Below, in pieces: positions 52,951 through 62,144 of a stretch of DNA of 64,000 nt (positions are counted from its first letter, which is position 1; each line of letters opens with the position of its first letter). Where the stretch lies: contig NZ_ATHL01000087.1 in assembly GCF_000445125.1 (NCBI RefSeq), positions 1 through 64,000 on the forward strand, read 5' to 3'. A program made the translations under genes and the position numbers. This DNA is from Novosphingobium lindaniclasticum LE124. Its GTDB lineage: Bacteria > Pseudomonadota > Alphaproteobacteria > Sphingomonadales > Sphingomonadaceae. Below the pieces are notes generated by a model. That model was not told where the DNA came from, made no database searches, and saw nothing but the letters and a program-made list of their open reading frames with translations.

Positions 52951-54465
52951 TCACACCTGCGGGCGCCGGTCCTTCCACGGCGCGGCCTGTTCCAGCTGCC
53001 CCGCAAGGCGCAGCAGTCCGGCTTCGTCGCCATAGCGGCCGACGAACATCACCCCGATCGGCAGTCCCGCCTTCGACATGCCCAGCGGCACCGACATGGC
53101 CGGTTGGCCGGTCATGTTCTCCACTTGCGTAAAGGGCGAGAACGCCGCCGCGCGCGCGCCCCATGCGGCAAAGTCGACACCCGGAGTCAGATTGATCTTG
53201 CCCAGTTCCAGCGGCGGCGCGGCCAGCGTGGGGGAAAGGATCATGTCGTAATCGGCCATGAACTGCGCCATCGTCAGAGCCGCCGCCTGCAGCGCATTGT
53301 TGGCCCGCACATAGTCCATGCCGGTGACGTGCTGGCCCATCTCGACGAAGGCCAGCGTGATCGGTTCCAGCACATCGGGGCCCACCGGAATGCCTGTGGC
53401 CTTGGCCCGGTCCAGCATGTCCGCCGCCACGGAAGAGGCGATCAGGGCGAAACCGGCCGCGCCAAGGGCAGCGACGTCCAGCTTCGGCGCCGCTTCGACG
53501 ACCGTGTGGCCAAGGCTTTCGCACAGCCGCGCGGCAGCCAGCGCCGCGTCGCGGCACTCGGGATCGATCGGCGCGCGGGAAGGTGCATCCAGCATCAGCG
53601 CGATGCGCAGCTTGCCAGGTGCCTTGGTCACTTGCGCCAGGAACGTCTCATACGGGGTGGGCGCGGAATAGCGGCTACCGGGCTCTACGCCGTGCGTAAC
53701 GTCCAAGATCGCGGCGGAATCGCGCACGCTACGCGTTACCGCGTGGTGGACCGAAAGGCCGCCCCACCCTTCCGTGCGCGGCGGGCCCATCGGCACCCGT
53801 CCGCGACTGGGCTTGAGGCCGAAAAGCCCGCAGCACGATGCCGGAATGCGGATCGATCCGCCGCCATCGGTGGCGTGCGCCGCCGGGATCACGCCCGATG
53901 CCACCGCAACCGCCGCCCCGCCCGACGAACCACCTGCGATATGCGCCAGGTTCCACGGATTGCGGGTAGCGCCGGTCACCTGGTTTTCGGTCGTGCCGGT
54001 CAGACCCAGTTCGGGCACCACGGTCTTGCCGAAGACGACGAAGCCCGCCTTCTCGATCCGGCGCACCAGTTCGGAGGTTACACCGGGGCGATAGTCCTTG
54101 AAGAACCGGCTGCCGTTCCCGGTCGGCAATCCGGCGATATAGGTATTCAGGTCCTTGAGCAGCCACGGCACGCCACGGAACGGCCCTTGGGGAAGGCCAT
54201 TGTCAATCGCCGTGCGGCCATAGTCGTAATGCCGCTGCGCCATGAAGTGGAAACGCGGGTCGAGCGCCTCCGTCCGGCCAATCGCCGCTTCCAGCAGTTC
54301 AAGTGGCGAAACCTGACGCGTCCGGACAAGCTCCGCCAGCCCCAGCGCATCGTGCGTATCGAGCGGATGGCCAGCCCCGGTCGCGGCCTTCGGGGCCGCA
54401 AGGGCAGGTGCGGCGGCAAGCCCCCCGGCCGCCGCCGCACCTGCGATCATCGTGCGACGGGTCAT
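52951..54465 (-). CDS. Amidase-signature hydrolase, Tat-exported
   Basis: 504 residues from the ATG at 54465 (AGAAGGA 6 bases upstream). The N-terminus MTRRTMIAGAAAAGGLAAAPALA is a twin-arginine signal, so the enzyme is likely periplasmic. The Ser-cisSer-Lys triad is visible: Lys104 (WLLKDLNT), the Ser180/Ser181 region (HIAGGSSGGAA) and Ser204 (GGSIRIPAS). It hydrolyses an amide or ester. In a steroid operon the obvious candidates are glycine- or taurine-conjugated steroid acids or other steroid amides. That substrate is inference from position. Confidence 0.85.
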   Translation of the reverse strand: MTRRTMIAGAAAAGGLAAAPALAAPKAATGAGHPLDTHDALGLAELVRTRQVSPLELLEAAIGRTEALDPRFHFMAQRHYDYGRTAIDNGLPQGPFRGVPWLLKDLNTYIAGLPTGNGSRFFKDYRPGVTSELVRRIEKAGFVVFGKTVVPELGLTGTTENQVTGATRNPWNLAHIAGGSSGGAAVAVASGVIPAAHATDGGGSIRIPASCCGLFGLKPSRGRVPMGPPRTEGWGGLSVHHAVTRSVRDSAAILDVTHGVEPGSRYSAPTPYETFLAQVTKAPGKLRIALMLDAPSRAPIDPECRDAALAAARLCESLGHTVVEAAPKLDVAALGAAGFALIASSVAADMLDRAKATGIPVGPDVLEPITLAFVEMGQHVTGMDYVRANNALQAAALTMAQFMADYDMILSPTLAAPPLELGKINLTPGVDFAAWGARAAAFSPFTQVENMTGQPAMSVPLGMSKAGLPIGVMFVGRYGDEAGLLRLAGQLEQAAPWKDRRPQV

Positions 54466-54497
54466 CGACGTTCCTTCTCCCGGTATGTCCCCCATGT

Positions 54498-55586
54498 TCA
54501 ATCCTGCTGTGCGTAGAAGCGGGAATAGAACTTGCGGAACTGCGGGATCGGACCGTCACCGTCGCAGATGATCGGAGAGCGCTCGAATTTCTGGCGGTCC
54601 CACACCACCTTGTCCTGATCGAACTGCTTGCAGATGTCGCGGATCAGGCCCTTGGCCAGCCGCCCCATCGGCCCTTCGGCCTGCGCCTTGGGCTGGGTGA
54701 AGCAGAAACGCGCATGGACGTGATCCTCGCTCACCGGCGTAAGACAGGCGATCATCAGCGTCTCGGAAATGCCGGTAAAGCGCGTCCAGCTCTGGCCCGG
54801 CCCCATCGTGTCATAGCTGATAAGGCCGTCCACCTCGCCCATCGGCGTGCCCATCTTCGCCTTCACGTCCGCACCGCGGCCCCATTCGCCCCAGCGCAGA
54901 TCGCCCTGCGGCACATCGGCGGTGCCGTGGATGTACTTGAAGTGGGCGAAGTCCACGCCGTTTTCGGCCATGTTCTGCAGCGAACCCCAGACGTTCCATT
55001 CGTGAACCTCGTAATCGGTCCAGTCGGGATCGGTCGCCTCCGGCAGTGCCGCCACTTCCCACAGCGGATCGGCGTCCTCAGGGTGATACCAGACCCAAAT
55101 CCAGCGGTTCACCTCCACCACGTGCCAGGTTCGCACGCACTTGCGCTTTACCTGCGGCGGGATCGCGCGGGCATAGGGAATCTCCTTCACCACGCCCTCG
55201 TTCCCGTCATAGCGCCAGGCGTGGAACGGGCATTCCAGCAGGTTGCCGTTGACCTTGCCGCCATGGCCCATGTGGGCGCCAAGGTGGCGGCAATAAGCAT
55301 CGACCACGCGCACCTGCCCATCCTCGCCCCGCCACATCGCCAGATCCTTGGCGAAATAATGCAGCGGCTTCACCTCGCCCTTGGCAAGGTCGGCGGACAA
55401 GTCGATCGGATACCAGCCGAACGGGATCCCGTTGTTCAGGTTGCGCGCTTCTACCGAGGCGCGGCCTTTCACTTCGGCAAGGCGCCAGTCGGTCAGATCC
55501 CGACCGCGCAGCTTTTCAAGAATCTGCCACACGGCAACGGGCGGGGTGCGCGCATCGCTGGCGGCGCGCGGATCGGCTTCGGACAT
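54498..55586 (-). CDS. kshA: KshA-type 3-ketosteroid 9alpha-hydroxylase oxygenase
   Basis: 362 residues from the ATG at 55586 (GGAGAGG about 5 bases upstream); an ATG at 55604 is the alternative. The Rieske site is Cys99, His101, Cys119, His122 (CRHLGAH...CPFHAW). The catalytic iron ligands are Asp212, His215, His220 (VDFAHFKYIHG). It hydroxylates C9 of 3-oxo-1,4-diene steroids, which triggers ring B opening. It needs a reductase (KshB), not present here. It lies between an amidohydrolase gene and the Tat amidase gene. It is closer to known KshA than the oxygenase at 31942. Confidence 0.83.
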   Translation of the reverse strand: MSEADPRAASDARTPPVAVWQILEKLRGRDLTDWRLAEVKGRASVEARNLNNGIPFGWYPIDLSADLAKGEVKPLHYFAKDLAMWRGEDGQVRVVDAYCRHLGAHMGHGGKVNGNLLECPFHAWRYDGNEGVVKEIPYARAIPPQVKRKCVRTWHVVEVNRWIWVWYHPEDADPLWEVAALPEATDPDWTDYEVHEWNVWGSLQNMAENGVDFAHFKYIHGTADVPQGDLRWGEWGRGADVKAKMGTPMGEVDGLISYDTMGPGQSWTRFTGISETLMIACLTPVSEDHVHARFCFTQPKAQAEGPMGRLAKGLIRDICKQFDQDKVVWDRQKFERSPIICDGDGPIPQFRKFYSRFYAQQD

Positions 55587-55600
55587 GGGTACCTCTCCGG

Positions 55601-56473
55601 TCATGACTTGAGATCGAAAACCCTGATCGCGTTTTCGCGCAGGAACTTGGGCCAGACGTGATCCTTGAACGGCACGTTCTCCATGTCGGAAAAGATGCGT
55701 TCCAAGCTGAGGCCCATCGGGAAATAGCCGGCGTAGAGAATCTTCTCCGCGCCGCGCGTATTGGCGTAATCGACGATCGCCTTGGGGTAGTGCTTGGGCG
55801 CGAAGGCGCTGGTGGAATAATAGAGGTTTGGCCACTTCAGCATCAGCTTCACGGCCAGCGCCTCCCACGGCTCCGCCCCGTGGCGCATGACGATCTTCAG
55901 GTCCGGGAAGAACCAGCAGACCTCGTCCAGATGCTCGACCTTCTGCGTTTCCATCGGGATGCGCGGGCCGGGAATGCCGACGTTGAGCAGCACCGGCAGG
56001 CCCAGTTCCTCTGCGCAGGCGTAGATCGGGAACATGTACTTGTGATTGATCGCCACTTGCGGCAGCGTTCCCGCAGGAAAGCAGCTGATCGCCGACAGGC
56101 CGACTTCGGCATGGATCCGCCGGATGCGCCGCACTTCCTCCATCCCGCGATTGGGATCGACCGGCAGGTCGAAGAAAAAGCGGTTCCCGAACATCTCCTT
56201 CGCACGGTAGGACGTGGCATTGTCGTTCCAGCCGACCAGCGCCCTGTCCACATTGTGGCGGTCCATCTGGGCGACGGTCCAACTCACGAAATCGTCCACA
56301 TCGCCGGTCTGCGGAATGTCCTTGAACATGTACTGCGCGGGCATCGCGAACTGCTGGATCGTCTGCCGGTCCTTGATCAGCGGGCGGAACGGCGCGAACC
56401 ATTCAGAGCGGTCTTCCGCCTCCGGAATGCCGAGCATGCAGTCGATAATGCCGATGTCACGGGGCATGCCCAT
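55601..56473 (-). CDS. Amidohydrolase-2 family TIM-barrel hydrolase/decarboxylase
   Basis: 290 residues from the ATG at 56473 (GGAG 9 bases upstream). IGIIDCMLGIPE takes the place of the usual DxHxH N-terminal metal motif, KIVMRHGAEPWEALAVKL carries the barrel His, and NLYYSTSAFAPKHYPKAIVDYANTRGAEKILYAGYFPMG is the C-terminal strand region. The family (ACMSD/5-carboxyvanillate decarboxylase-like) hydrolyses or decarboxylates. Loss of the HxH pair suggests a changed or metal-independent activity. In the same transcript as an acyl-CoA synthetase and kshA. Confidence 0.72.
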   Translation of the reverse strand: MGMPRDIGIIDCMLGIPEAEDRSEWFAPFRPLIKDRQTIQQFAMPAQYMFKDIPQTGDVDDFVSWTVAQMDRHNVDRALVGWNDNATSYRAKEMFGNRFFFDLPVDPNRGMEEVRRIRRIHAEVGLSAISCFPAGTLPQVAINHKYMFPIYACAEELGLPVLLNVGIPGPRIPMETQKVEHLDEVCWFFPDLKIVMRHGAEPWEALAVKLMLKWPNLYYSTSAFAPKHYPKAIVDYANTRGAEKILYAGYFPMGLSLERIFSDMENVPFKDHVWPKFLRENAIRVFDLKS

Positions 56474-56500
56474 GCAATGTTCTCCTGTCCGTTGTCGCTG

Positions 56501-58150
56501 TCAGCCTTGGGCGGCCAACTGCGGCCACAGCGCCCGCAGCGCGATCTTGTCGATTTTCTGGGAATGGTTGCGCGGCAGCGGCCCGGGCGAGAAAGCGACA
56601 CGGGCCGGCGCCTTGTAGCGAGCCAGTCGCTCCGACACCCATTCGCGCACCGCCTCTTCGCCCAGCCCATCGGCCTGCACGACGGCGACGAGCAGTTCGC
56701 CAAGCCGGTCGTCGGCGATGCCGAACGTCGCGCATTCCTTGATTTGCGGCAGTTCGCTGAGTACACGTTCGACCTCGGCGCAATAGATGTTCTCACCGCC
56801 CGAAATGACCATGTCCTTCGAACGATCGACGATGGTGATGTAACCATCCTCGTCCTGAAAGCCGATGTCGCCCGTGCGCAGCCAGCCGTCCGCGGTCAGC
56901 GCGGCGGCGGTCTCTTCCGGGCGGTTCCAATAGCCGGTCATGATCATGGCGCTGCGCACCAGGATATCCCCGCTCTCGCCGCTTTTGCATTCGCTGCCGT
57001 CGGGGCGGAGGATACGCAGATCGACCAGAGGCAAGACGCGCCCGGCCGAAGCGCGCGAGCGCAGGAAATCCTCACCAACGGCCTGTGCGATGGCGCCCGA
57101 AGTCTCGGTCATGCCATAGCCCGTGCCCAGCAGCGAATGCGGGCAGAGGCGGCGCACTTCCTCCAGCAGATTGAGCGGCAGGGCCTGACCGCCCGAACCG
57201 ATGTTGCGCAACGAAGAAAGATCGGCATCGGCCAGCCGAGCCTTGTGCACCATGTCCCACAGCATCGTCGGCACCGTGGAAAGCTGCGTCACCTGCTCCG
57301 CTGCGATCAGCCGCACTGCCTCCGCCGCATCCCAGCGCCGCATCGACACGATCTTCGCGCCCGAGAGCATCGGCGCCAGAAAGCCCGAGCCGAGCCCCGA
57401 AATATGGAACAGCGGATAGACCAGCAGGATCGCCTGCGGCGGCACTTGCGCCATGATCGTTTTTACCGGCACGCCGTATTGGCGGGCCATGCCATGGAGC
57501 ACCATGGCCCCGGTCAGTTGCGTACCCAAAAGGCCCGTAATCAGGCTGCGGTGGGAAAGAACCGCGCCCTTGACGCGCCCGGTCGTTCCCGACGTGAACA
57601 GAATGGCGCAAGGATCGCCGGGCCCTGCCGGTACCAGTTCGTCCGGCTGCACGCCGGTATCCTCCAGCGGCTGCGTCAGGTCGATCAGCCGCCCTGCAAA
57701 GCCGCCCGAACGGATTGCGGCTGCGCGTTCGCCATCGGCGATCACCAGCGCAGGTGAAACATCGTCGATCATCGCGGCGAGTTCGGCGGGCGAGCCCCGG
57801 CTGTTCAGCACGACGGCCACGCCGCCGGCGCGCACCACCGCAAGGAACGCCACCATCCATTCCGCGCGATTACGCATGGAAATCGCGACACGGTCCCCGC
57901 GCACGATCCCGAGATGGCCGACAAGCCGGTCCCGCCATGCGAAGACTTCGGCATACGTCAGCCGCCGTTCGCCCTGCGGCCCGTCGAAATCGACGATCAT
58001 CGTCGCGTCACCGAAGCGCCGCGCGGTTTCGAGCAACTGGGCGAGATCCGACGGTGCCTGCACGAAGATGCGCAGGCCGTCCCGCTCCCCGATCTCGAAC
58101 GGAGAACCGGGCGCAGTGACTTGCGCAAAAACAGGATCGATACGGCTCAT
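56501..58150 (-). CDS. AMP-forming acyl-CoA synthetase
   Basis: 549 residues from the ATG at 58150 (GGGAG about 9 bases upstream). LFTSGTTGRVKGAVLSH, YGMTETSGAIA, TGDIGFQDEDGYITIVDRSKDMVISGGENIY and RNHSQKIDKIAL are the ANL motifs. It differs from FadD3 in the window and may activate a steroid side-chain carboxylate (as FadD17/CasG-like ligases do) or a released acid. It leads the operon with amidohydrolase, kshA, amidase and SDR genes. It is divergent from the SDR/TonB receptor operon. Confidence 0.82.
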   Translation of the reverse strand: MSRIDPVFAQVTAPGSPFEIGERDGLRIFVQAPSDLAQLLETARRFGDATMIVDFDGPQGERRLTYAEVFAWRDRLVGHLGIVRGDRVAISMRNRAEWMVAFLAVVRAGGVAVVLNSRGSPAELAAMIDDVSPALVIADGERAAAIRSGGFAGRLIDLTQPLEDTGVQPDELVPAGPGDPCAILFTSGTTGRVKGAVLSHRSLITGLLGTQLTGAMVLHGMARQYGVPVKTIMAQVPPQAILLVYPLFHISGLGSGFLAPMLSGAKIVSMRRWDAAEAVRLIAAEQVTQLSTVPTMLWDMVHKARLADADLSSLRNIGSGGQALPLNLLEEVRRLCPHSLLGTGYGMTETSGAIAQAVGEDFLRSRASAGRVLPLVDLRILRPDGSECKSGESGDILVRSAMIMTGYWNRPEETAAALTADGWLRTGDIGFQDEDGYITIVDRSKDMVISGGENIYCAEVERVLSELPQIKECATFGIADDRLGELLVAVVQADGLGEEAVREWVSERLARYKAPARVAFSPGPLPRNHSQKIDKIALRALWPQLAAQG

Positions 58151-58668
58151 GCCCTGTCGCTCCCGAAGAACATGCCCGCGATTTTGAGCTGGCCACCGTG
58201 CTCCTGTAGCGACGCCACGCATCTGCCCAATACCGCAACGCGCACCCCGGCATGATGAGCCGTCCCTGTGCCTGACATTGCCTTCCTCTCGATTCTATCG
58301 TTCTCGTTATGCGCCGAGGATATGATGCCAATCGCGTATTACAAGACAAATTTTATTACGCGAAATTGTCCATCATGGAGATCGGACATCGATCGCGGAA
58401 CGGGGCCGTATGCATCATCCAAGAATGTCAATTTTATCGAATCATAACCAGATTTTCCCTTGAACCCCTCGTGGCTTCGGCAGGCGCCTTGGCGAAGGAC
58501 GGCAAAGCCTTCACGCTTCGCCCAATAGCATTAGTTCGTATTTTTTATGTTTACATTTTACGCGTTTTGAAGAATTCAATGACGCGACGAGCCAGCCGGA
58601 GGACACACCGCCCCATTACGACAAGGAGGCGGAACCGAGCGAAGGCCAATGGGAAGGACAAGAAAGGC
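58151..58668. promoter_or_regulatory. Divergent regulatory region with two operator-like repeats
   Basis: 518 bases between the acyl-CoA synthetase gene (minus) and the SDR gene (plus). ATCGCGT-N20-ACGCGAA lies at 58331-58364 (11 of 14 matches, 181 bases from the minus ATG). AGTTCGT-N20-ACGCGTT lies at 58533-58566 (8 of 14, 102 bases from the plus ATG). No confident gene is present. Confidence 0.52.
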
Positions 58669-59442
58669 ATGCACCGCGATCTAGAAGGACGGGTGGCAAT
58701 CGTGACCGGCGGCAGCGACGGAATCGGGCTCGCAACTGCGGTGCTGCTGGCGCGCCGCGGCGCCCGCGTGACGATCTGCGGTCGCCGACGTGAAAGACTC
58801 AAACTGGCGAAGGCCGCCATCGAGGCAGAAGGCGGCGTGGCCGAGGCCATGCGCCTCGACGTGTCTGATTTTGATGGGCTTACCGCGATGATCGCCGATA
58901 TCGGGCGACGCCATGGCAGGCTCGACATGCTGGTCAACAATGCGATGTCGACGCACTACGCACCTATCGAGCGTCTGACCGTCGACCAATGGCGCAAGGA
59001 CTTCACCGTCAATGCCGATGCTGCGTTCGTCGCCACCAGGGCTACGATGCGGATCATGGCGCAAGGCGGCGGCGGATCGATCGTCAATGTCGCCTCTACC
59101 TGCGGCATTCGCGCCGCGGCCAACATGGCGAGCTACTCGGCATCCAAGGCCGCGCTCATCCACTTCAGCGCGGTCGCAGCCATGGAAGGTGCTCCGCAAG
59201 GCATTCGCGTGAATGCGGTGGTGCCTGGTCAGGTCCAGACCGCCGGAACCGAGGAGTTCGCCGTCCGTGCTCCGCAGATCGCCGCGCGCACTGCCGAAGC
59301 GATCCCGATGAAACGCGGTGGCAGCCCCGAGGAGCTGGCACGCGCCATCGTTTTCCTGCTCTCGGACGAGGCCAGCTACGTGACCGGCGTGGCCCTCCCG
59401 GTCGACGGCGGCAAGGCAGCACAACTCTACATGCCGTCCTGA
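58669..59442 (+). CDS. SDR oxidoreductase
   Basis: 257 residues from the ATG at 58669, with GGAAGGA about 10 bases upstream; the frame extends upstream to 58309 without family similarity. VTGGSDGIGLATAVLLARRGARVTICGRR (Arg after beta2, NADP type), LVNNAMST, ASTCGIRAAANMASYSASKAAL and VTGVALPVDGG are classical SDR blocks. It precedes a large TonB receptor by 70 bases and is probably cotranscribed, mirroring the SDR plus receptor pairing at 28279-31448. Confidence 0.8.
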   Translation: MHRDLEGRVAIVTGGSDGIGLATAVLLARRGARVTICGRRRERLKLAKAAIEAEGGVAEAMRLDVSDFDGLTAMIADIGRRHGRLDMLVNNAMSTHYAPIERLTVDQWRKDFTVNADAAFVATRATMRIMAQGGGGSIVNVASTCGIRAAANMASYSASKAALIHFSAVAAMEGAPQGIRVNAVVPGQVQTAGTEEFAVRAPQIAARTAEAIPMKRGGSPEELARAIVFLLSDEASYVTGVALPVDGGKAAQLYMPS

Positions 59443-59512
59443 ACGGCAGCGGAAAGTTCGTACAGACAAGGCTGATACCCACAAAAACAAGACAATCGAT
59501 GGGAGACAAGAG

Positions 59513-62071
59513 ATGCCGAAACGCCACGCAAGAACCGCATTTCGCTTGCTGATCGGGGCCAGCACGCTCGCCTTCGCCGGACAGGCCTTGGCGCAGGAGA
59601 CAGGCGCTCCACAGCAGACCGGCCAGCAGACTACCGGCCTCAACGAAATCGTCGTCACCGCGCAGAAGCGCTCCGAAAACCTGCAGGACGTACCGATCGC
59701 CATCAGCGCCATCGGGGCCGACAAGCTTGAGCAACTGCGCGTACAGGATTCACGCGATATCAGCGGTCTCGCCCCCAACGTCACGATTGTGCAGGGCACC
59801 ACTAGCAACTCGGCCGCCGTGTTCTCGATGCGCGGCATCTCCAATGGCGGCAGCGAAAGCTTCGGCGTCGATGCGGCGAACGGGCTTTATGTCGACGGCG
59901 TCTACATCGCCCGTTCCGGCGCAATGGGGCTCGACGTCATGGACATCCAGCGCGTCGAGGTTCTGCGCGGGCCCCAGGGCACGCTGTTCGGGCGCAACAC
60001 CACCGGCGGCGCGATCCATTTCATCTCGCGCCAGCCCTCGGAAACCTTCCGCCTCAAGGCCGAGGCCGGCTACGGCAACTTCGATGCCTGGAACGGCAAG
60101 ATCATCCTCGATCCGGGTGAGATCGCCGGGATCGCCACCAGCTTTTCCTACAGCCACTCGCAGCGCGACGGCGTGATCGACAACATCCTCCAGCCCAAGA
60201 ATTCCAAGGACCCCGGCGCCCGCAACTCCGACGCACTGCGCGCCGCCGCGCGCATGGAATTGGGCGGAACCGGTAGCATCCAGTACATCTTCGACTGGAC
60301 CCGCATCGACGGCAGCCCGCAAGCCTTCCAGCTCACCAACGTGGCCGACGGCACCTACAACCCGCCGGTGGACGTGAACGGCCAGTCGGTGGTGGTGGTC
60401 CAGCAGGCCCCGGTCGCGCAATATCTGGCCGCCGCCACATTCGCCGATCCCGAATGCGCGGCACTGGCAGAGCCCCGACGCAAGTATCGCAGCAAAGTCT
60501 GCAACAACGTGCTCGGCACGGCGACCGACAAGACCTGGGGCCATAACCTGCAGGTCCAGAACGACTTTGGTGCATTCAAGGTGAAGTCCACCACCGGTTA
60601 TCGCTTCTGGCACAGCTATGCTCTGGCCGATCTCGACGGCATCGGCCAGATCACCGGCCCGGCCTATACCGGCGGCTCCCTGTTCAACGGCATGCCGGCA
60701 TCTCTGCTGCAATACATTCCCTCGATCCCCGCCGCCGCCCGCCCCTTTATCGCCGCAGCCCGCGTACCGACGACCACGCAGGACCTCTTTTCCAGCGAGA
60801 ATACCCGCCGCCACAAGCAGCTTAGCGAGGAAATCGAAGTTTCCGGTGATACCGACACGCTCGACTGGGTCGTCGGCGGGTTCTATTTCTGGGAGAAAGG
60901 CTCGGAAGACGGCTACCAGAACAGCGGCTACGTGCTCGACACCAACTCCATCTTCCTGTCCAATTTCGGCGCTCTGGGTCCGGCTTTCGTCGCTGCCAAT
61001 CCCGCGCAGTACCGCCTCGTCACGACGATCGCCAGGCTTGCTTATACCGCGCAGAGCGAAAGCAAGGCGCTCTACGGCCAGTTCACCTTCTATCCGGGCG
61101 GGCGCGACAGCGGCATCCGGCTGACGGCGGGCGGGCGTTATACCTGGGACGAGAAGAAGATGATCCGGTTCCAGAACGGCGCGGCGCCGCTTGCCACGCC
61201 CGAGACGGGTGACGCGAAGTTCAGCAAGTTCACCTGGAACCTGATGGCAGGCTATGACGTCGCCCACGGCATCAATCTCTATGCCCGCGCGGCCACCGGC
61301 TACCGATCGGGCGGCTTCAACTCGCAAGATCCGGTGATCACCGGCACCACCCTGCTGCCGCACTTCGAGCCGGAAACCGTGACGTCCTACGAAGTGGGCG
61401 TGAAGACCGAGCTGTTCAATCGCCACTTGCGGCTCAACCTTGCCGCCTATCACAACATCTACAAGAACCTGGCGGTGAACATCCCGCGCACCGACGCTCC
61501 GATCGGCACCTATGCCACGCGCATCGGCAATGCCGGCAAGGTGATCTACAGCGGTTTCGAGATCGAGACCCAGGCGATCCTGACCGAGAACTTCTCGGTC
61601 GACGGCAATCTTGGTTACGTCGATATCAAGTACAAAGAGTTCCTTGCCGGTCAATCAACCACATCGGGTGCCGACCCGATCAATATCGCCTCTATCGTGA
61701 CCCCGGGCTATACTTCACCGCTCACCGCCAATGCTGCCTTCAATGCCCAATTCCCGCTGAACTGGGGCAATGCCGCCATCAAGGCCCGGATCGGCTATAC
61801 CCACGAAGACGGTAAATACAGCTTCACCAGCGTAACCTCGACCCCGTTCAACGAAGCGATCAAGGGCAGCGACCGCGACCTGATCGACGCACAGCTCGGC
61901 ATCGAGCAATTGCCGCTTGGCGGCGGCGAGGCGAGCTTGCGGCTCTGGGTGAAGAACCTGACCAACGCCAAGGACCTTTATCGCGGTATCGATTTCGGCC
62001 AGCTCGGTTACGCTGGCGGCTATTATGCTGATCCGCGCACATATGGCCTGACGTTCTCGGTGTCCTATTGA
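59513..62071 (+). CDS. TonB-dependent outer-membrane receptor
   Basis: 852 residues. A signal peptide (MPKRHARTAFRLLIGAST ... GQALAQ), TonB-box/plug start NEIVVTAQKRSENLQDVPIAIS, LRGPQGTLFGRNTTGGAIHFIS, and a barrel ending in Tyr (LTFSVSY). It belongs to the same sphingomonad receptor group as 29061-31448 but is only moderately similar. GGGAGA lies 6 bases upstream. It likely carries steroids or conjugates across the outer membrane. It ends at a strong hairpin terminator. Confidence 0.92.
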   Translation: MPKRHARTAFRLLIGASTLAFAGQALAQETGAPQQTGQQTTGLNEIVVTAQKRSENLQDVPIAISAIGADKLEQLRVQDSRDISGLAPNVTIVQGTTSNSAAVFSMRGISNGGSESFGVDAANGLYVDGVYIARSGAMGLDVMDIQRVEVLRGPQGTLFGRNTTGGAIHFISRQPSETFRLKAEAGYGNFDAWNGKIILDPGEIAGIATSFSYSHSQRDGVIDNILQPKNSKDPGARNSDALRAAARMELGGTGSIQYIFDWTRIDGSPQAFQLTNVADGTYNPPVDVNGQSVVVVQQAPVAQYLAAATFADPECAALAEPRRKYRSKVCNNVLGTATDKTWGHNLQVQNDFGAFKVKSTTGYRFWHSYALADLDGIGQITGPAYTGGSLFNGMPASLLQYIPSIPAAARPFIAAARVPTTTQDLFSSENTRRHKQLSEEIEVSGDTDTLDWVVGGFYFWEKGSEDGYQNSGYVLDTNSIFLSNFGALGPAFVAANPAQYRLVTTIARLAYTAQSESKALYGQFTFYPGGRDSGIRLTAGGRYTWDEKKMIRFQNGAAPLATPETGDAKFSKFTWNLMAGYDVAHGINLYARAATGYRSGGFNSQDPVITGTTLLPHFEPETVTSYEVGVKTELFNRHLRLNLAAYHNIYKNLAVNIPRTDAPIGTYATRIGNAGKVIYSGFEIETQAILTENFSVDGNLGYVDIKYKEFLAGQSTTSGADPINIASIVTPGYTSPLTANAAFNAQFPLNWGNAAIKARIGYTHEDGKYSFTSVTSTPFNEAIKGSDRDLIDAQLGIEQLPLGGGEASLRLWVKNLTNAKDLYRGIDFGQLGYAGGYYADPRTYGLTFSVSY

Positions 62072-62080
62072 GTGTAATCC

Positions 62081-62108
62081 GGGCTGGTACAGGGAATTGT
62101 ACCAGCCC
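62081..62108. terminator. Bidirectional terminator candidate
   Basis: GGGCTGGTAC (62081-62090) and GTACCAGCCC (62099-62108) form a perfect 10-bp stem with an 8-base loop, between the TonB receptor and the converging amidohydrolase gene. No long T-run on either side. Confidence 0.65.
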
Positions 62109-62144
62109 TGGCCGGGCGCGGAAATTCCCCGCACGATGCGACCT

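Noticed and set aside
55658..57757. A 699-residue plus-strand frame opposite the amidohydrolase and acyl-CoA synthetase genes
   Set aside because: Antisense artefact of GC-rich codon usage; it spans two well-supported genes and their start regions.
31541..58566. TTTGCGT-N20-ACGCAAA as a sigma-factor promoter (-35/-10 boxes) rather than an operator
   Set aside because: The arms are inverted copies of each other and sites occur at varied distances (about 30 to 180 bases) and in divergent regions, which fits a dimeric regulator better. Chance pairs of only CGT-N20-ACG are expected several times in 64 kb, so the 8-of-14 sites are kept as weak.
59750..61654. A 634-residue open frame on the strand opposite the TonB receptor
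   Set aside because: Low-complexity His/Arg/Gly/Val-rich product with no domain. It mirrors the codon bias of the receptor gene, which has signal peptide, plug and barrel features.
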